A stretch of DNA of 9,434 bases from an uncultured Collinsella sp. (GCA_900545905.1 URBA01000039.1:1-9434), one strand, 5' to 3'. Shown: positions 1-6,187, counted from the stretch's first letter. Translations and numbers: made by a program. The notes: a model not told the origin generated them from the sequence alone.

Positions 1-851
1 GCCATGGGGGAGGAGAGCGTGTAGGTTTTGCCCTGGTAGTCGAGGACAAAGCGCAGCTTGCATCCTTCTTCCAGAAGGTTCGATGCCGCGTCGAGGAACT
101 TGTCTTCGAGCGTTAACGTCGCCAGATTATCCGCGCCCGATGCGCTGGCCTTGACTTGGCCAATCTGCGTGACGGTTTCGGATGAGCTGCCCGCAGCGGG
201 CATCACTTTGTTGATGCGCAGCGTTGCCTGCCCGCCCTGCGGCAGATGGGCCTGCACGGTAAAAGCGTGCGTGTTGGGCTGGTCGTTTGCTGCTTCGTCC
301 GCTGGCATTGCCATAAACGTGGCGTCGGCGTACTGGATGTCCCATTCGTCGAACGTGAGCTGGCGGAAGTACGGCTCGCCATCGGAGAGCGGACGTGTGG
401 GTGCGGTTATGGCGGTGCCGCCCTGGATACGCGCAAGGGGAATCTCGACATCGCGGTAGCCCGCCATGCTAATGGAGATGCCGCCGTTAAAGTCGTACGC
501 GTCAAGGAGCGTTGCCTCGTCCACGTAGCCTTCTGAAAGAGGGGCGACCTCAAAGATGGCCGTGCCTTCGTCATCGGTCGTGGCGGTGAGTTGTTTGCCT
601 GCGGCATAGCGCGATATGAGCGTGACCTGGGCACCCGTGATGGGCGTATTCTTGTTGGCGACGTCGACCACGACCACACCAAACATGGTGCGCGAGAGCA
701 CCAAGACCTTGAAGGGATCATCTTCGTCGGCGTATGCCTCGGCGGGGGCGAACGGCAATATGAAGGCGTTTGCGCTTCCCGGCACGCGCGGCAACATAAT
801 GCTCGCCAGCGAGGACGCTCCGGCAACAAGTAACGAACGGCGATCAAGCAT
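1..851 (-). CDS. Tat-exported protein with carboxypeptidase-regulatory-like domain (partial, C-terminus outside window)
   Basis: This frame is open from ATG at 851 to the left edge (283 complete codons, no stop), so the C-terminus is missing. The N-terminus MLDRRSLLVAGA has the twin-arginine pattern RRSLL followed by a hydrophobic stretch. AYA-DE near residues 39-43 is a plausible signal peptidase site, so the protein is probably exported folded by the Tat pathway. Residues about 55-102 (FGVVVVD, PITGAQVTL, TTDDEGTAIFEV) have the look of a carboxypeptidase-regulatory-like or prealbumin-like beta-sandwich. In that family a 'permitted variation plus embedded D-x-x-G' pattern is common in surface proteins. 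The rest is beta-rich with no catalytic motif that I recognise. A GGGAG ribosome binding site lies 6 bases before the ATG. It follows the LuxR-type gene on the same strand after a 155-base gap. Substrate or partner is unknown. A structural or adhesive role at the cell surface is possible but unproven. Confidence 0.8.
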   Translation of the reverse strand, partial: MLDRRSLLVAGASSLASIMLPRVPGSANAFILPFAPAEAYADEDDPFKVLVLSRTMFGVVVVDVANKNTPITGAQVTLISRYAAGKQLTATTDDEGTAIFEVAPLSEGYVDEATLLDAYDFNGGISISMAGYRDVEIPLARIQGGTAITAPTRPLSDGEPYFRQLTFDEWDIQYADATFMAMPADEAANDQPNTHAFTVQAHLPQGGQATLRINKVMPAAGSSSETVTQIGQVKASASGADNLATLTLEDKFLDAASNLLEEGCKLRFVLDYQGKTYTLSSPM

Positions 852-968
852 CTTTGGCTCCCATCCCGCAAGTATCGGTGGAAATAATCCAATTGTGCGA
901 GAAGGCGCCCCGTGGCGGTAGTGCCGTTCAAGGGTCAAAATGTCCAAATTGATCGAGCGAAGCGCCGG

Positions 969-984
969 GTTCCGGAACGCGTTC
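969..984. promoter_or_regulatory. Double overlapping palindrome, possible operator
   Basis: The 16 bases GTTCCGGAACGCGTTC contain two perfect 10-base palindromes that share a GAAC arm: GTTCCGGAAC (969-978) and GAACGCGTTC (975-984). The half-sites GTTC/GAAC therefore alternate at regular spacing. The block sits just after the LuxR-type gene stop and about 118 bases upstream of the Tat-protein start. No T-run follows it on either strand, so it does not look like an intrinsic terminator. An operator is a guess. I found no convincing promoter elsewhere in the 852-1006 gap. Confidence 0.3.
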
Positions 985-1006
985 GATGCGCTTGGTAGTC
1001 CGGTCG

Positions 1007-2011
1007 CTAACGTAACATATGCGCGACCAGCTCGGCGCGTGTGCCGATGCCAAGCTTTGCGTATACGCCGGATAGGCGGTTTTTGACGGTGCCCGGCGAT
1101 ACTCCCATATGGCGTGCGATTTCAGCGTTGGTCCATCCGCGGCAGGCGAGCATGGCCATGGTGAACTCTGTGGTCGTTAAATCGTCGGCAACGTCCTCGC
1201 CCGAATCGGGGTTGTGGATGCGCCGCCAGCCGTAGCTGAAGCGGTACGTGATCTCGATGATGCGCGCGAAGTCGTCAGGGTATTGCGTTTTTAGGCATGC
1301 CTCGATAAGCCCCTGTAAAAGGCCGTGATGCTCGCCAATGAGCTCAATAAGGCCGTCGGGACGCGCAATGTTCCAAGCAGCTCCGAAATGCGTCCTTGCG
1401 GCGTCGACGTCTTTGAGACTCATGCAGGCCATAGAAGCTGCCAGGTGCAGGAACAGTTCCGAGATGGGATAGCTTCCCTGTTTCATGATCAGGGCGTTTT
1501 CCGCCATGCCCAGACTGCGGCCATATTCGCCGCGCAGGTACAGGGCATGCGCCATCACGTAGCTGGCGAACAGGCGCAGGCCTTCGGGCAGATGCGCCGC
1601 AAGCGGATAAAACTCTTCGGCGGAATACGGGGAAGGCAAGTGCAGCAGGACGCTCGCGGCCGAGGCGAACAGGATATGTGTGGCGTGGACGGCGGGCGAC
1701 TCCTCGTCAGCCGGCGTATCGAGGATGCCAGCAAGGCACCGACGGGCGTCGGCGATACGGTTGAGCGACAGGCTGGCGTATCCGCAGATAAAGCATGCGG
1801 AATAGCACAGCGCGGAATCGGTGGCGTCAAGATAGGGACGCGCCGTCTTGGCAGCGAGGGCGGCCTGTCCGCGAAAGTACAGCGCTTCTGCCGTGGCGAT
1901 GGCGCGTGAATCGGGGTCGGAAATGCCTGCAACCGCAGCGTCAATCTGCCCCGGCACAAAGGCAGTGCACATCAACGGCATGGGAACGCATGGGTAGCCA
2001 TCGCAGTCCAT
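1007..2011 (-). CDS. LuxR-family HTH transcriptional regulator with helical N-terminal region
   Basis: The product is 334 residues. The last ~57 residues form a typical LuxR/NarL DNA-binding domain: LTTTEFTMAMLACRGWTNAE, then IARHMGVSPGTVKNRLSGVY with the recognition helix, then AKLGIGTRAELVAHML. The N-terminal ~275 residues are Ala/Leu-rich helices resembling TPR-like repeats (for example ALYFRGQAALAAKTARPYL and YVMAHALYLRGEYGRSLGMA). I see no receiver domain, Walker A motif or transmembrane segment, so the signal it senses is unknown. I chose ATG at 2011 because GGGAG lies 7 bases upstream. A TTG 27 bases earlier is in frame but has no well-placed ribosome binding site. The gene lies 67 bases after the histidine kinase on the same strand with no obvious terminator between, so read-through from the two-component operon is possible. 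It precedes the Tat-exported protein gene, a possible target. Confidence 0.88.
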   Translation of the reverse strand: MDCDGYPCVPMPLMCTAFVPGQIDAAVAGISDPDSRAIATAEALYFRGQAALAAKTARPYLDATDSALCYSACFICGYASLSLNRIADARRCLAGILDTPADEESPAVHATHILFASAASVLLHLPSPYSAEEFYPLAAHLPEGLRLFASYVMAHALYLRGEYGRSLGMAENALIMKQGSYPISELFLHLAASMACMSLKDVDAARTHFGAAWNIARPDGLIELIGEHHGLLQGLIEACLKTQYPDDFARIIEITYRFSYGWRRIHNPDSGEDVADDLTTTEFTMAMLACRGWTNAEIARHMGVSPGTVKNRLSGVYAKLGIGTRAELVAHMLR

Positions 2012-2018
2012 CTTCCAT

Positions 2019-2023
2019 CTCCC
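2019..2023 (-). promoter_or_regulatory. Ribosome binding site of the LuxR-type gene
   Basis: GGGAG on the minus strand, 7 bases before ATG at 2011, supports this start over the upstream in-frame TTG at 2038. Its upstream flank CTGTTG (minus strand, from 2023-2028) is complementary to CAACAG at 2055-2060, so a leader hairpin beside the site is possible. Confidence 0.6.
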
Positions 2024-2078
2024 AACAGCTGGCAACAATGCAGCAATTGTACTCCTGTTGCTCGGGACCCCTTTCGTT

Positions 2079-3230
2079 TTACTGTTCGGTTAACGCTTCG
2101 GATCGTTTTGGAAGGCTTACGAGCATGGTGGTCCCGTTCTCGGAACTTGTTTCGACCTCTACCGTGCCACCGTGAAGCGCTGCAATCTCCCAAACAAGCG
2201 CTAGTCCGAGTCCTGCGCCGCCGTATGCCCTGCTGCGGGATTTATCCAGGCGAAAGAACGGTTGGAAGATGCTCTCACGGTACTGCTTGGGTATTCCCGG
2301 GCCCTCATCTTTGACTCGCAGGAGCACGTGGTTGTCGCTGTCGCTGATGGAGACGTTGACAGTCGAGCCGGAGCGGCCGTAACGGATGGCGTTTTCGGCC
2401 AAGTTAAACACCAGCCGATAGAGGAGCGCATCGTTCCCGATTACTAAAGCGTCTCCAGCACAATTGAGGGCTATGCCCTTATTCTCGGCAAGTGGCGCAA
2501 GGTCGGTGAGGACCTCTTCGGACAAGGGACCAAGCTCCACATCGTCCTCGCAAGGAACGCTGCGGAGCTCGCTCATCTCGAGCAATACCTTGGCCATTCG
2601 AGACATGCGCTCGGTTTGTTCTTGTAGCAGGCCGAGCAGCTCGGCCGTTTCGGGTTGCAAACCGGGGTGCTCGGAGATGAATAGTTCAATCTGTGCTTGC
2701 ATAAGGGCGAGCGGGGTGCGCAGCTCGTGTGCGGCGTTGCCGGTAAACTGACGCTGTGCAGAGAACCCTTCGCCAAGACGGGCGATCATGTCGTTGAAAG
2801 AGGCGCTGCATCGTTGTAGCTCGGTGGGCACATCTTCACTGAGTCTGATTTCGCTTAGGTTGTCAGGCTGCACACGCTCAACCTGGGCTGCAAAAGCCCG
2901 TAGCGGTTTGAGTGCACGGCCGCTCACAAAGTATGCCAGCACGCCGCCAAGGAGTGTGACTCCAGCCGTGATGCGCCAGGCTGTCGTGCCAAAAGACTCC
3001 TGTGCATCGTTTACGACGATCGTGACCTCGTCATCGAGGGTCGCTTTCGTTGGGTCGAACGCCTGGGGCGAATCTTCGCCGGTTGCGTTAAAGGCCGAGA
3101 TGTCACTGCCGATGGCATCCATGTAGCGCATGCCCTTATAGCCGACCAGACAGTTCGTCAGCACGCATGCCGCACACGTGAGCAGTGCCGTCATAATCGT
3201 TATGCGCCATTGCAGCGAAAGCCTTTTCAT
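2079..3230 (-). CDS. Membrane sensor histidine kinase (two-component system)
   Basis: This 383-residue kinase has the classical layout. There is a first membrane helix at about residues 10-30, an extracytoplasmic loop of ~55 residues (acidic, no cysteine), a second helix at about 86-103, and a HAMP linker at about 104-156. The phospho-acceptor H168 lies in NAAHELRTPLALMQ (HisKA). The HATPase domain shows the N box NLAENAIRYG (N280), G1 box DEGPGIP (308-314), F box IFQPFFRLD and G2 box GGAGLGLALV (337-346). All catalytic boxes are intact. The start ATG overlaps the response regulator stop in an ATGA, so translation is coupled and the two are partners. Odd feature: the first membrane helix holds C19, C22 and C27, with C19-A-A-C22 forming a CXXC. 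Since the divergent operon encodes redox proteins, thiol or redox sensing is a reasonable inference but not shown. Confidence 0.95.
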   Translation of the reverse strand: MKRLSLQWRITIMTALLTCAACVLTNCLVGYKGMRYMDAIGSDISAFNATGEDSPQAFDPTKATLDDEVTIVVNDAQESFGTTAWRITAGVTLLGGVLAYFVSGRALKPLRAFAAQVERVQPDNLSEIRLSEDVPTELQRCSASFNDMIARLGEGFSAQRQFTGNAAHELRTPLALMQAQIELFISEHPGLQPETAELLGLLQEQTERMSRMAKVLLEMSELRSVPCEDDVELGPLSEEVLTDLAPLAENKGIALNCAGDALVIGNDALLYRLVFNLAENAIRYGRSGSTVNVSISDSDNHVLLRVKDEGPGIPKQYRESIFQPFFRLDKSRSRAYGGAGLGLALVWEIAALHGGTVEVETSSENGTTMLVSLPKRSEALTEQ

Positions 3231-3901
3231 TCGCTATCCTCCATAACGTAGCCCTCTCCAATCCGATTGCGAATCGGGCCGTATCCCAAAGCGCTGCGTA
3301 GCTTTTTGCGGAGTGACGAGATATGAACGCGGGTTGCGTTGCTAAAGCTGTTCACGCTGCTATCCCAAACGTGCTCGATAAGCTCCTCTTGGCTTACCGG
3401 TCGCCCCTGATTAAGCATCAGGTATTCCAAGATTCCCGTTTCCTTGCGCGTAAGAGATAGAGCCTCGCTGTCCACGGAAGCGATGCGCGCCTTGGCGTCA
3501 AAGCGGAGCTTTCCGCAGGTTAAAACTATGTCGCTTTGTGTAAAGCGTCTGAGGGTAAGGCTGCGAATTCTTGCCGCAAGCTCGTCCAGATGAAACGGCT
3601 TGGCGAGGTAATCGTTGGCGCCGGCATCGAGTCCGGCGACTTTATCGGATACTTCGCCGCGTGCGGACAGAATCAGTACCTTGGTCTCGCAGTCAGTTTT
3701 CCTAAGTTCCCTGAGCACGGTCATGCCGTCGATACGGGGAAGGTTGAGGTCGAGTACCACGAGGTCGAAGGCCTCAACGTCCAGTAGGTCGAGCGCCTCC
3801 TGTCCGTCGTGACAGCAGTCGACGCTGTACGCCAAGTTTCGCAAGCTGCGCGCGATTGCGTCACACAGCGCCCGCTCGTCCTCGACGATCAAAATACGCA
3901 T
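3227..3901 (-). CDS. OmpR/PhoB-type response regulator
   Basis: The product is 224 residues. The N-terminal receiver domain (1 to about 117) has the acidic pair E7-D8, phospho-acceptor D51 in VVLDLNLPRIDG, S79 and the conserved K101 in YLAKPF. The C-terminal winged helix (about 124-220) is of OmpR/PhoB type, with LSLTRKETGILEYLMLNQGR, the recognition region ATRVHISSLRKKLR and the wing IGEGYVM. I chose ATG at 3901 because AAGGAG lies 6 bases upstream and the protein then begins MRILIVEDE, as usual for the family. An ATG six codons earlier lacks such a site. It forms an operon with the histidine kinase (4-base overlap). Its start faces the redox operon across 87 bases, so it may regulate both directions. 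Confidence 0.95.
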   Translation of the reverse strand: MRILIVEDERALCDAIARSLRNLAYSVDCCHDGQEALDLLDVEAFDLVVLDLNLPRIDGMTVLRELRKTDCETKVLILSARGEVSDKVAGLDAGANDYLAKPFHLDELAARIRSLTLRRFTQSDIVLTCGKLRFDAKARIASVDSEALSLTRKETGILEYLMLNQGRPVSQEELIEHVWDSSVNSFSNATRVHISSLRKKLRSALGYGPIRNRIGEGYVMEDSE

Positions 3902-3907
3902 AACAGT

Positions 3908-3913
3908 CTCCTT
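3908..3913 (-). promoter_or_regulatory. Ribosome binding site of the response regulator
   Basis: AAGGAG on the minus strand with a 6-base spacer to ATG at 3901. It lies inside the six-codon extension that an upstream ATG at 3919 would add, which argues for the shorter protein. Confidence 0.75.
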
Positions 3914-3931
3914 GCACATTTCAAATCGCGC

Positions 3932-3959
3932 TTAACACGGATTTTATAGCCGATATGGT
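3932..3959 (+). promoter_or_regulatory. Candidate promoter of the redox operon
   Basis: TTAACA (3932-3937, 5 of 6 to the -35 consensus), a 16-base spacer, and TATGGT (3954-3959, 4 of 6 to the -10 consensus). Transcription would start roughly 23 bases before the GTG at 3989. TCGCGCTTAAC (3926-3936), overlapping the -35, and TCGCGTAAC (3967-3975), near the start point, are related elements that could bind a regulator. This was judged by eye only. Confidence 0.4.
3943..3948 (-). promoter_or_regulatory. Candidate -10 box of the two-component operon
   Basis: TATAAA on the minus strand (5 of 6 to the consensus) lies upstream of the response regulator start and within the spacer of the opposing candidate promoter. 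I see no good -35 box at the usual distance, which would fit a promoter that needs an activator, for example autoactivation by the response regulator. Confidence 0.35.
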
Positions 3960-3977
3960 CCAATGGTCGCGTAACGA

Positions 3978-3983
3978 AAGGAG
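3978..3983 (+). promoter_or_regulatory. Ribosome binding site of the small CXXC peptide gene
   Basis: AAGGAG followed by 5 bases and GTG at 3989. This strong site is the main reason to call the short frame behind it a real gene and to choose this GTG over the in-frame GTG at 3983, which overlaps the site. Confidence 0.7.
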
Positions 3984-3988
3984 TGGTC

Positions 3989-4138
3989 GTGTTGTTCAAA
4001 GCGGTAAAACCCGTGGTACAGGTCGCTTTGTTGATCGTCGGAATTGCCATGGTGTGCTTTGGTGTTATGCGTGGCGAGGCGGATGCCGTGCTGGCCAAAG
4101 CGATTAGGCTGTGCTTGGAGTGTATCGGAATTGGATAA
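3989..4138 (+). CDS. Small membrane peptide with C-terminal CXXC motif (CD1871A-like family)
   Basis: This is a 49-residue protein starting at GTG. It has a basic N-terminus (MLFKAVK), one hydrophobic helix at about residues 9-27 (VVQVALLIVGIAMVCFGVMR), a short linker RGEADAVLAKAI and the C-terminal tail RLCLECIGIG with C42-L-E-C45. From memory, this length, the RGE after the helix and the C-terminal CLECIGIG match the CD1871A family of CXXC-motif proteins. Those are often found beside 4Fe-4S membrane proteins and thioredoxin-like proteins, as here. The biochemical function is not known to me. The CXXC suggests a thiol or metal role at the membrane. It is the first gene of the redox operon, and its last 8 bases overlap the start proposed for the polyferredoxin gene. 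Which side of the membrane the CXXC faces cannot be decided from the sequence. Confidence 0.8.
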   Translation: MLFKAVKPVVQVALLIVGIAMVCFGVMRGEADAVLAKAIRLCLECIGIG

Positions 4139-5033
4139 AAGAGAAAACACTGCGTCGCATGTTTTGGCCCGATTTCGCGGATTCATTCAGGCGGCGGCGA
4201 CGCTGGTCACCAATATTCACCTGCCAAACTTTGCCAAAGGCGGCATCTATCAGGGCGCGGGAAAAACAGTCTGCGTACCTGGACTTAATTGCTATTCGTG
4301 CCCCGCGGCATCGGGTGCGTGCCCCATCGGGTCGTTCCAGTCGGTGGTAGGTTCATCCAAGTTCAACTTTTCTTACTATGTTACCGGTACGCTCATTTTG
4401 CTCGGCGTGCTGCTGGGACGCTTTGTATGCGGCTTTCTGTGTCCGTTTGGCTGGCTGCAGGAGCTGCTTCATAAGATTCCCGGCAAAAAGTTCTCCACGA
4501 AAAAGCTCAAGCCGCTCACGTACATCAAGTATGCCGTGCTGCTGTTTGCCGTGGTGCTGCTGCCCGTCTTGGTGGTCAACGATGTGGGCATGGGCGACCC
4601 GTTCTTTTGCAAGTACATCTGCCCGCAGGGCGTGCTCGAGGGCGCCATTCCGCTGGCCATTGCCAATGCCGGCATTCGATCTGCGTTGGGACATCTCTTT
4701 ACTTGGAAACTTGCCGTTCTCATTGCCGTGGTAGTGCTGAGCGTTTTGTTCTACCGCCCCTTCTGCAAATGGATTTGTCCACTCGGCGCATTCTATGCGC
4801 TCATGAATAGGGTGTCCCTGCTGGGGATTCAGGTTGACGCGTGCAAATGCGTCTCGTGCGGCAAGTGCTCAAAGGTTTGTCAGATGGACGTTGATGTGGT
4901 CCGCGCGCCCAATCATGCCGAATGCATCCGGTGCGGAAAGTGCATCGGGGCCTGTCCTGTCGATGCCATCAGCTATCGCTATGGCCTGGATGTGTCAGCG
5001 GAAAAACTTCCCTTGACCGCCGATAAAAAGTAA
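4131..5033 (+). CDS. Membrane polyferredoxin, 4Fe-4S binding protein (NapH/NosR-like)
   Basis: The product is 300 residues. The N-terminal part has IHLPNFAKGGIYQGAGKTVC (C48), then C54-Y-S-C57-P and C64-P. Three membrane segments (about 84-106, 131-149 and 193-208) carry or flank three CX3CP motifs: C100-C104, C160-C164 and C212-C216. The C-terminus has two [4Fe-4S] ferredoxin motifs: C240, C243, C246, C250 and C265, C268, C271, C275-P. In NapH, NosR and related families such proteins pass electrons across or along the membrane. The acceptor here is probably the thioredoxin-like lipoprotein encoded next, which is an inference. The start is uncertain. An ATG at 4044 would add 29 residues lying inside the upstream gene with no family resemblance. 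I prefer TTG at 4131, giving MDKRENTASHVLARFRGF, with TTGGAG 10 bases upstream and an 8-base overlap that suggests translational coupling. Confidence 0.9.
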   Translation: MDKRENTASHVLARFRGFIQAAATLVTNIHLPNFAKGGIYQGAGKTVCVPGLNCYSCPAASGACPIGSFQSVVGSSKFNFSYYVTGTLILLGVLLGRFVCGFLCPFGWLQELLHKIPGKKFSTKKLKPLTYIKYAVLLFAVVLLPVLVVNDVGMGDPFFCKYICPQGVLEGAIPLAIANAGIRSALGHLFTWKLAVLIAVVVLSVLFYRPFCKWICPLGAFYALMNRVSLLGIQVDACKCVSCGKCSKVCQMDVDVVRAPNHAECIRCGKCIGACPVDAISYRYGLDVSAEKLPLTADKK

Positions 5034-5050
5034 ACAAGCTTCGACAAAAC

Positions 5051-5055
5051 GGAGG
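5051..5055 (+). promoter_or_regulatory. Ribosome binding site of the TlpA-like lipoprotein gene
   Basis: GGAGG with 7 bases to ATG at 5063. The ATG at 5057 is only one base from this site and is therefore unlikely to be the true start. Confidence 0.75.
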
Positions 5056-5062
5056 AATGACT

Positions 5063-6034
5063 ATGAAGCTTTCTAAGATTGCGGCCCTGTTTATGGTGCC
5101 GGTATTGGCCTTGTGCCTTGTGGCATGTTCGGCGCCCGGTGGCAATGCGAGCGAATCTGCGAGCTCCGATCCTAAGATCGCAGAGCTCACTGCGCAGAAG
5201 CCGGCCAATGCCGACGAGGCCGCCGAGCTGTATGCGAAGCTCATGCAGAAGGAGAACGAGATCTTTTCGAGTGATAACGCGCTGTGGGAAAAGGTATTCA
5301 ATGCGGCAAATAAAGACTCGGCAATGATTGAGGATGGCAGCAATTACGGCGATTTTCTGCTCAAGACCATCGACGGCGCCAAGGATGAGTTTACGGCGGA
5401 TGAGCTTAAGACACTCAAGGCCGGTGCACAGCAGATCAAGGAGATCGAGGACAAGCTCGAGAGCCTGGAGAAGGAGTTCCCCGGCTGTGGAAGCACGCCG
5501 AGTGCAGGCGAGAGCGTCGACGCTTCGACCGCTGGCATGACGGCTGGTGCCAATGCTTCGAGCGAGGCGACGAAGTTCCCCAGCTTTACGGGCAAGGACC
5601 TGGATGGCAACGACGTGAACAGTGACGAGCTGTTCTCTAAGAACAAGGTCACCGTCATGAACTTCTGGTTCACCACTTGCAAGCCGTGCGTGGGCGAGCT
5701 GGGCGATCTTGAGAAACTGAATCAGGAGCTTGCCGAGAAGGGCGGCCAGGTCGTGGGCGTCAATTCCTTTACGCTCGATGGCAACAAGGGCGAGATCGCA
5801 GATGCCAAGGACGTGTTGAGCAAGAAGGGCGTGACGTATAAGAACATCTGGTTCAAGTCGGATAGCGAGGCCGGTAAGTTTACGTCAAATCTGTTCTCGT
5901 TCCCGACAACCTACGTTATTGACCAGAACGGCAACATCGTAGGGGAGCCCATCGTGGGCGCCATCAGCTCCGCCGAGCAGCGCGCGGCGCTCGACAAGCT
6001 TATTGACCAGGCGATTGCGAATAGCGAGCAGTAA
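5063..6034 (+). CDS. TlpA/redoxin-family thioredoxin-like lipoprotein
   Basis: The product is 323 residues. The signal peptide ends in the lipobox L19-V-A-C22, so the mature protein should be lipid-anchored on the outer face of the membrane. Residues about 25-140 are charged and helical (for example IAELTAQKPANADEAAELYA and EIEDKLESLEKEF). I do not recognise this region. A low-complexity linker rich in Ser, Ala and Thr follows, with one extra cysteine, C142. The C-terminal domain (about 170-318) is a thioredoxin fold of TlpA/AhpC-TSA type, with MNFWFTTC206KPC209, the cis-proline P281 in FSFPTTYVID, and the closing GEPIVGAIS. The active-site pair is complete, so thiol-disulfide exchange is expected. 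It lies 29 bases after the polyferredoxin gene in the same operon and is followed by a terminator. It may be reduced by the polyferredoxin, since no CcdA/DsbD-type partner appears in the window. Confidence 0.93.
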   Translation: MKLSKIAALFMVPVLALCLVACSAPGGNASESASSDPKIAELTAQKPANADEAAELYAKLMQKENEIFSSDNALWEKVFNAANKDSAMIEDGSNYGDFLLKTIDGAKDEFTADELKTLKAGAQQIKEIEDKLESLEKEFPGCGSTPSAGESVDASTAGMTAGANASSEATKFPSFTGKDLDGNDVNSDELFSKNKVTVMNFWFTTCKPCVGELGDLEKLNQELAEKGGQVVGVNSFTLDGNKGEIADAKDVLSKKGVTYKNIWFKSDSEAGKFTSNLFSFPTTYVIDQNGNIVGEPIVGAISSAEQRAALDKLIDQAIANSEQ

Positions 6035-6113
6035 AAAACGCGTAAAGCATAGCGAGGATCGTGTGTCGCTGTGCGAAGTAGTCCGCTACCTTTCAAGATA
6101 AGCTCCACCATAT

Positions 6114-6141
6114 AGAGGTTCCGCTTGGGACCTCTTCTTTT
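6114..6141 (+). terminator. Intrinsic terminator of the redox operon
   Basis: AGAGGTTCC, loop GCTT, GGGACCTCT forms a 9-base-pair stem with one G-T pair, followed by TCTTTT. It lies 79 bases after the TlpA-like gene stop. A weaker stem GGGC-ACC-GCCC (6142-6152) and a T6 run (6159-6164) follow and may back it up. Confidence 0.8.
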
Positions 6142-6187
6142 GGGCACCGCCCCGTTCGTTTTTTGATGCGCTTCGTTACATTCCTCA

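Noticed and set aside
407..931. A 174-codon minus-strand open frame at the left end
   Set aside because: It is in a different frame from the Tat-signal protein on the same strand and is Arg/Ser/Pro-rich without motifs. The 1-851 frame has a Tat signal, a good ribosome binding site and beta-domain patterns.
1325..1909. A 194-codon plus-strand open frame opposite the LuxR-type gene
   Set aside because: It lies antisense to a gene with a clear HTH domain, and its translation has no recognisable fold.
4044..4130. An ATG-started N-terminal extension of the polyferredoxin
   Set aside because: The 29 residues come from the wrong frame of the upstream CXXC gene. The TTG at 4131 gives a family-like start with a plausible ribosome binding site.
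6142..6164. A second terminator formed by GGGC-ACC-GCCC and a T6 run
   Set aside because: The stem is only 4 pairs and the T-run begins 6 bases after it. It is noted only as possible backup to the strong terminator at 6114-6141.
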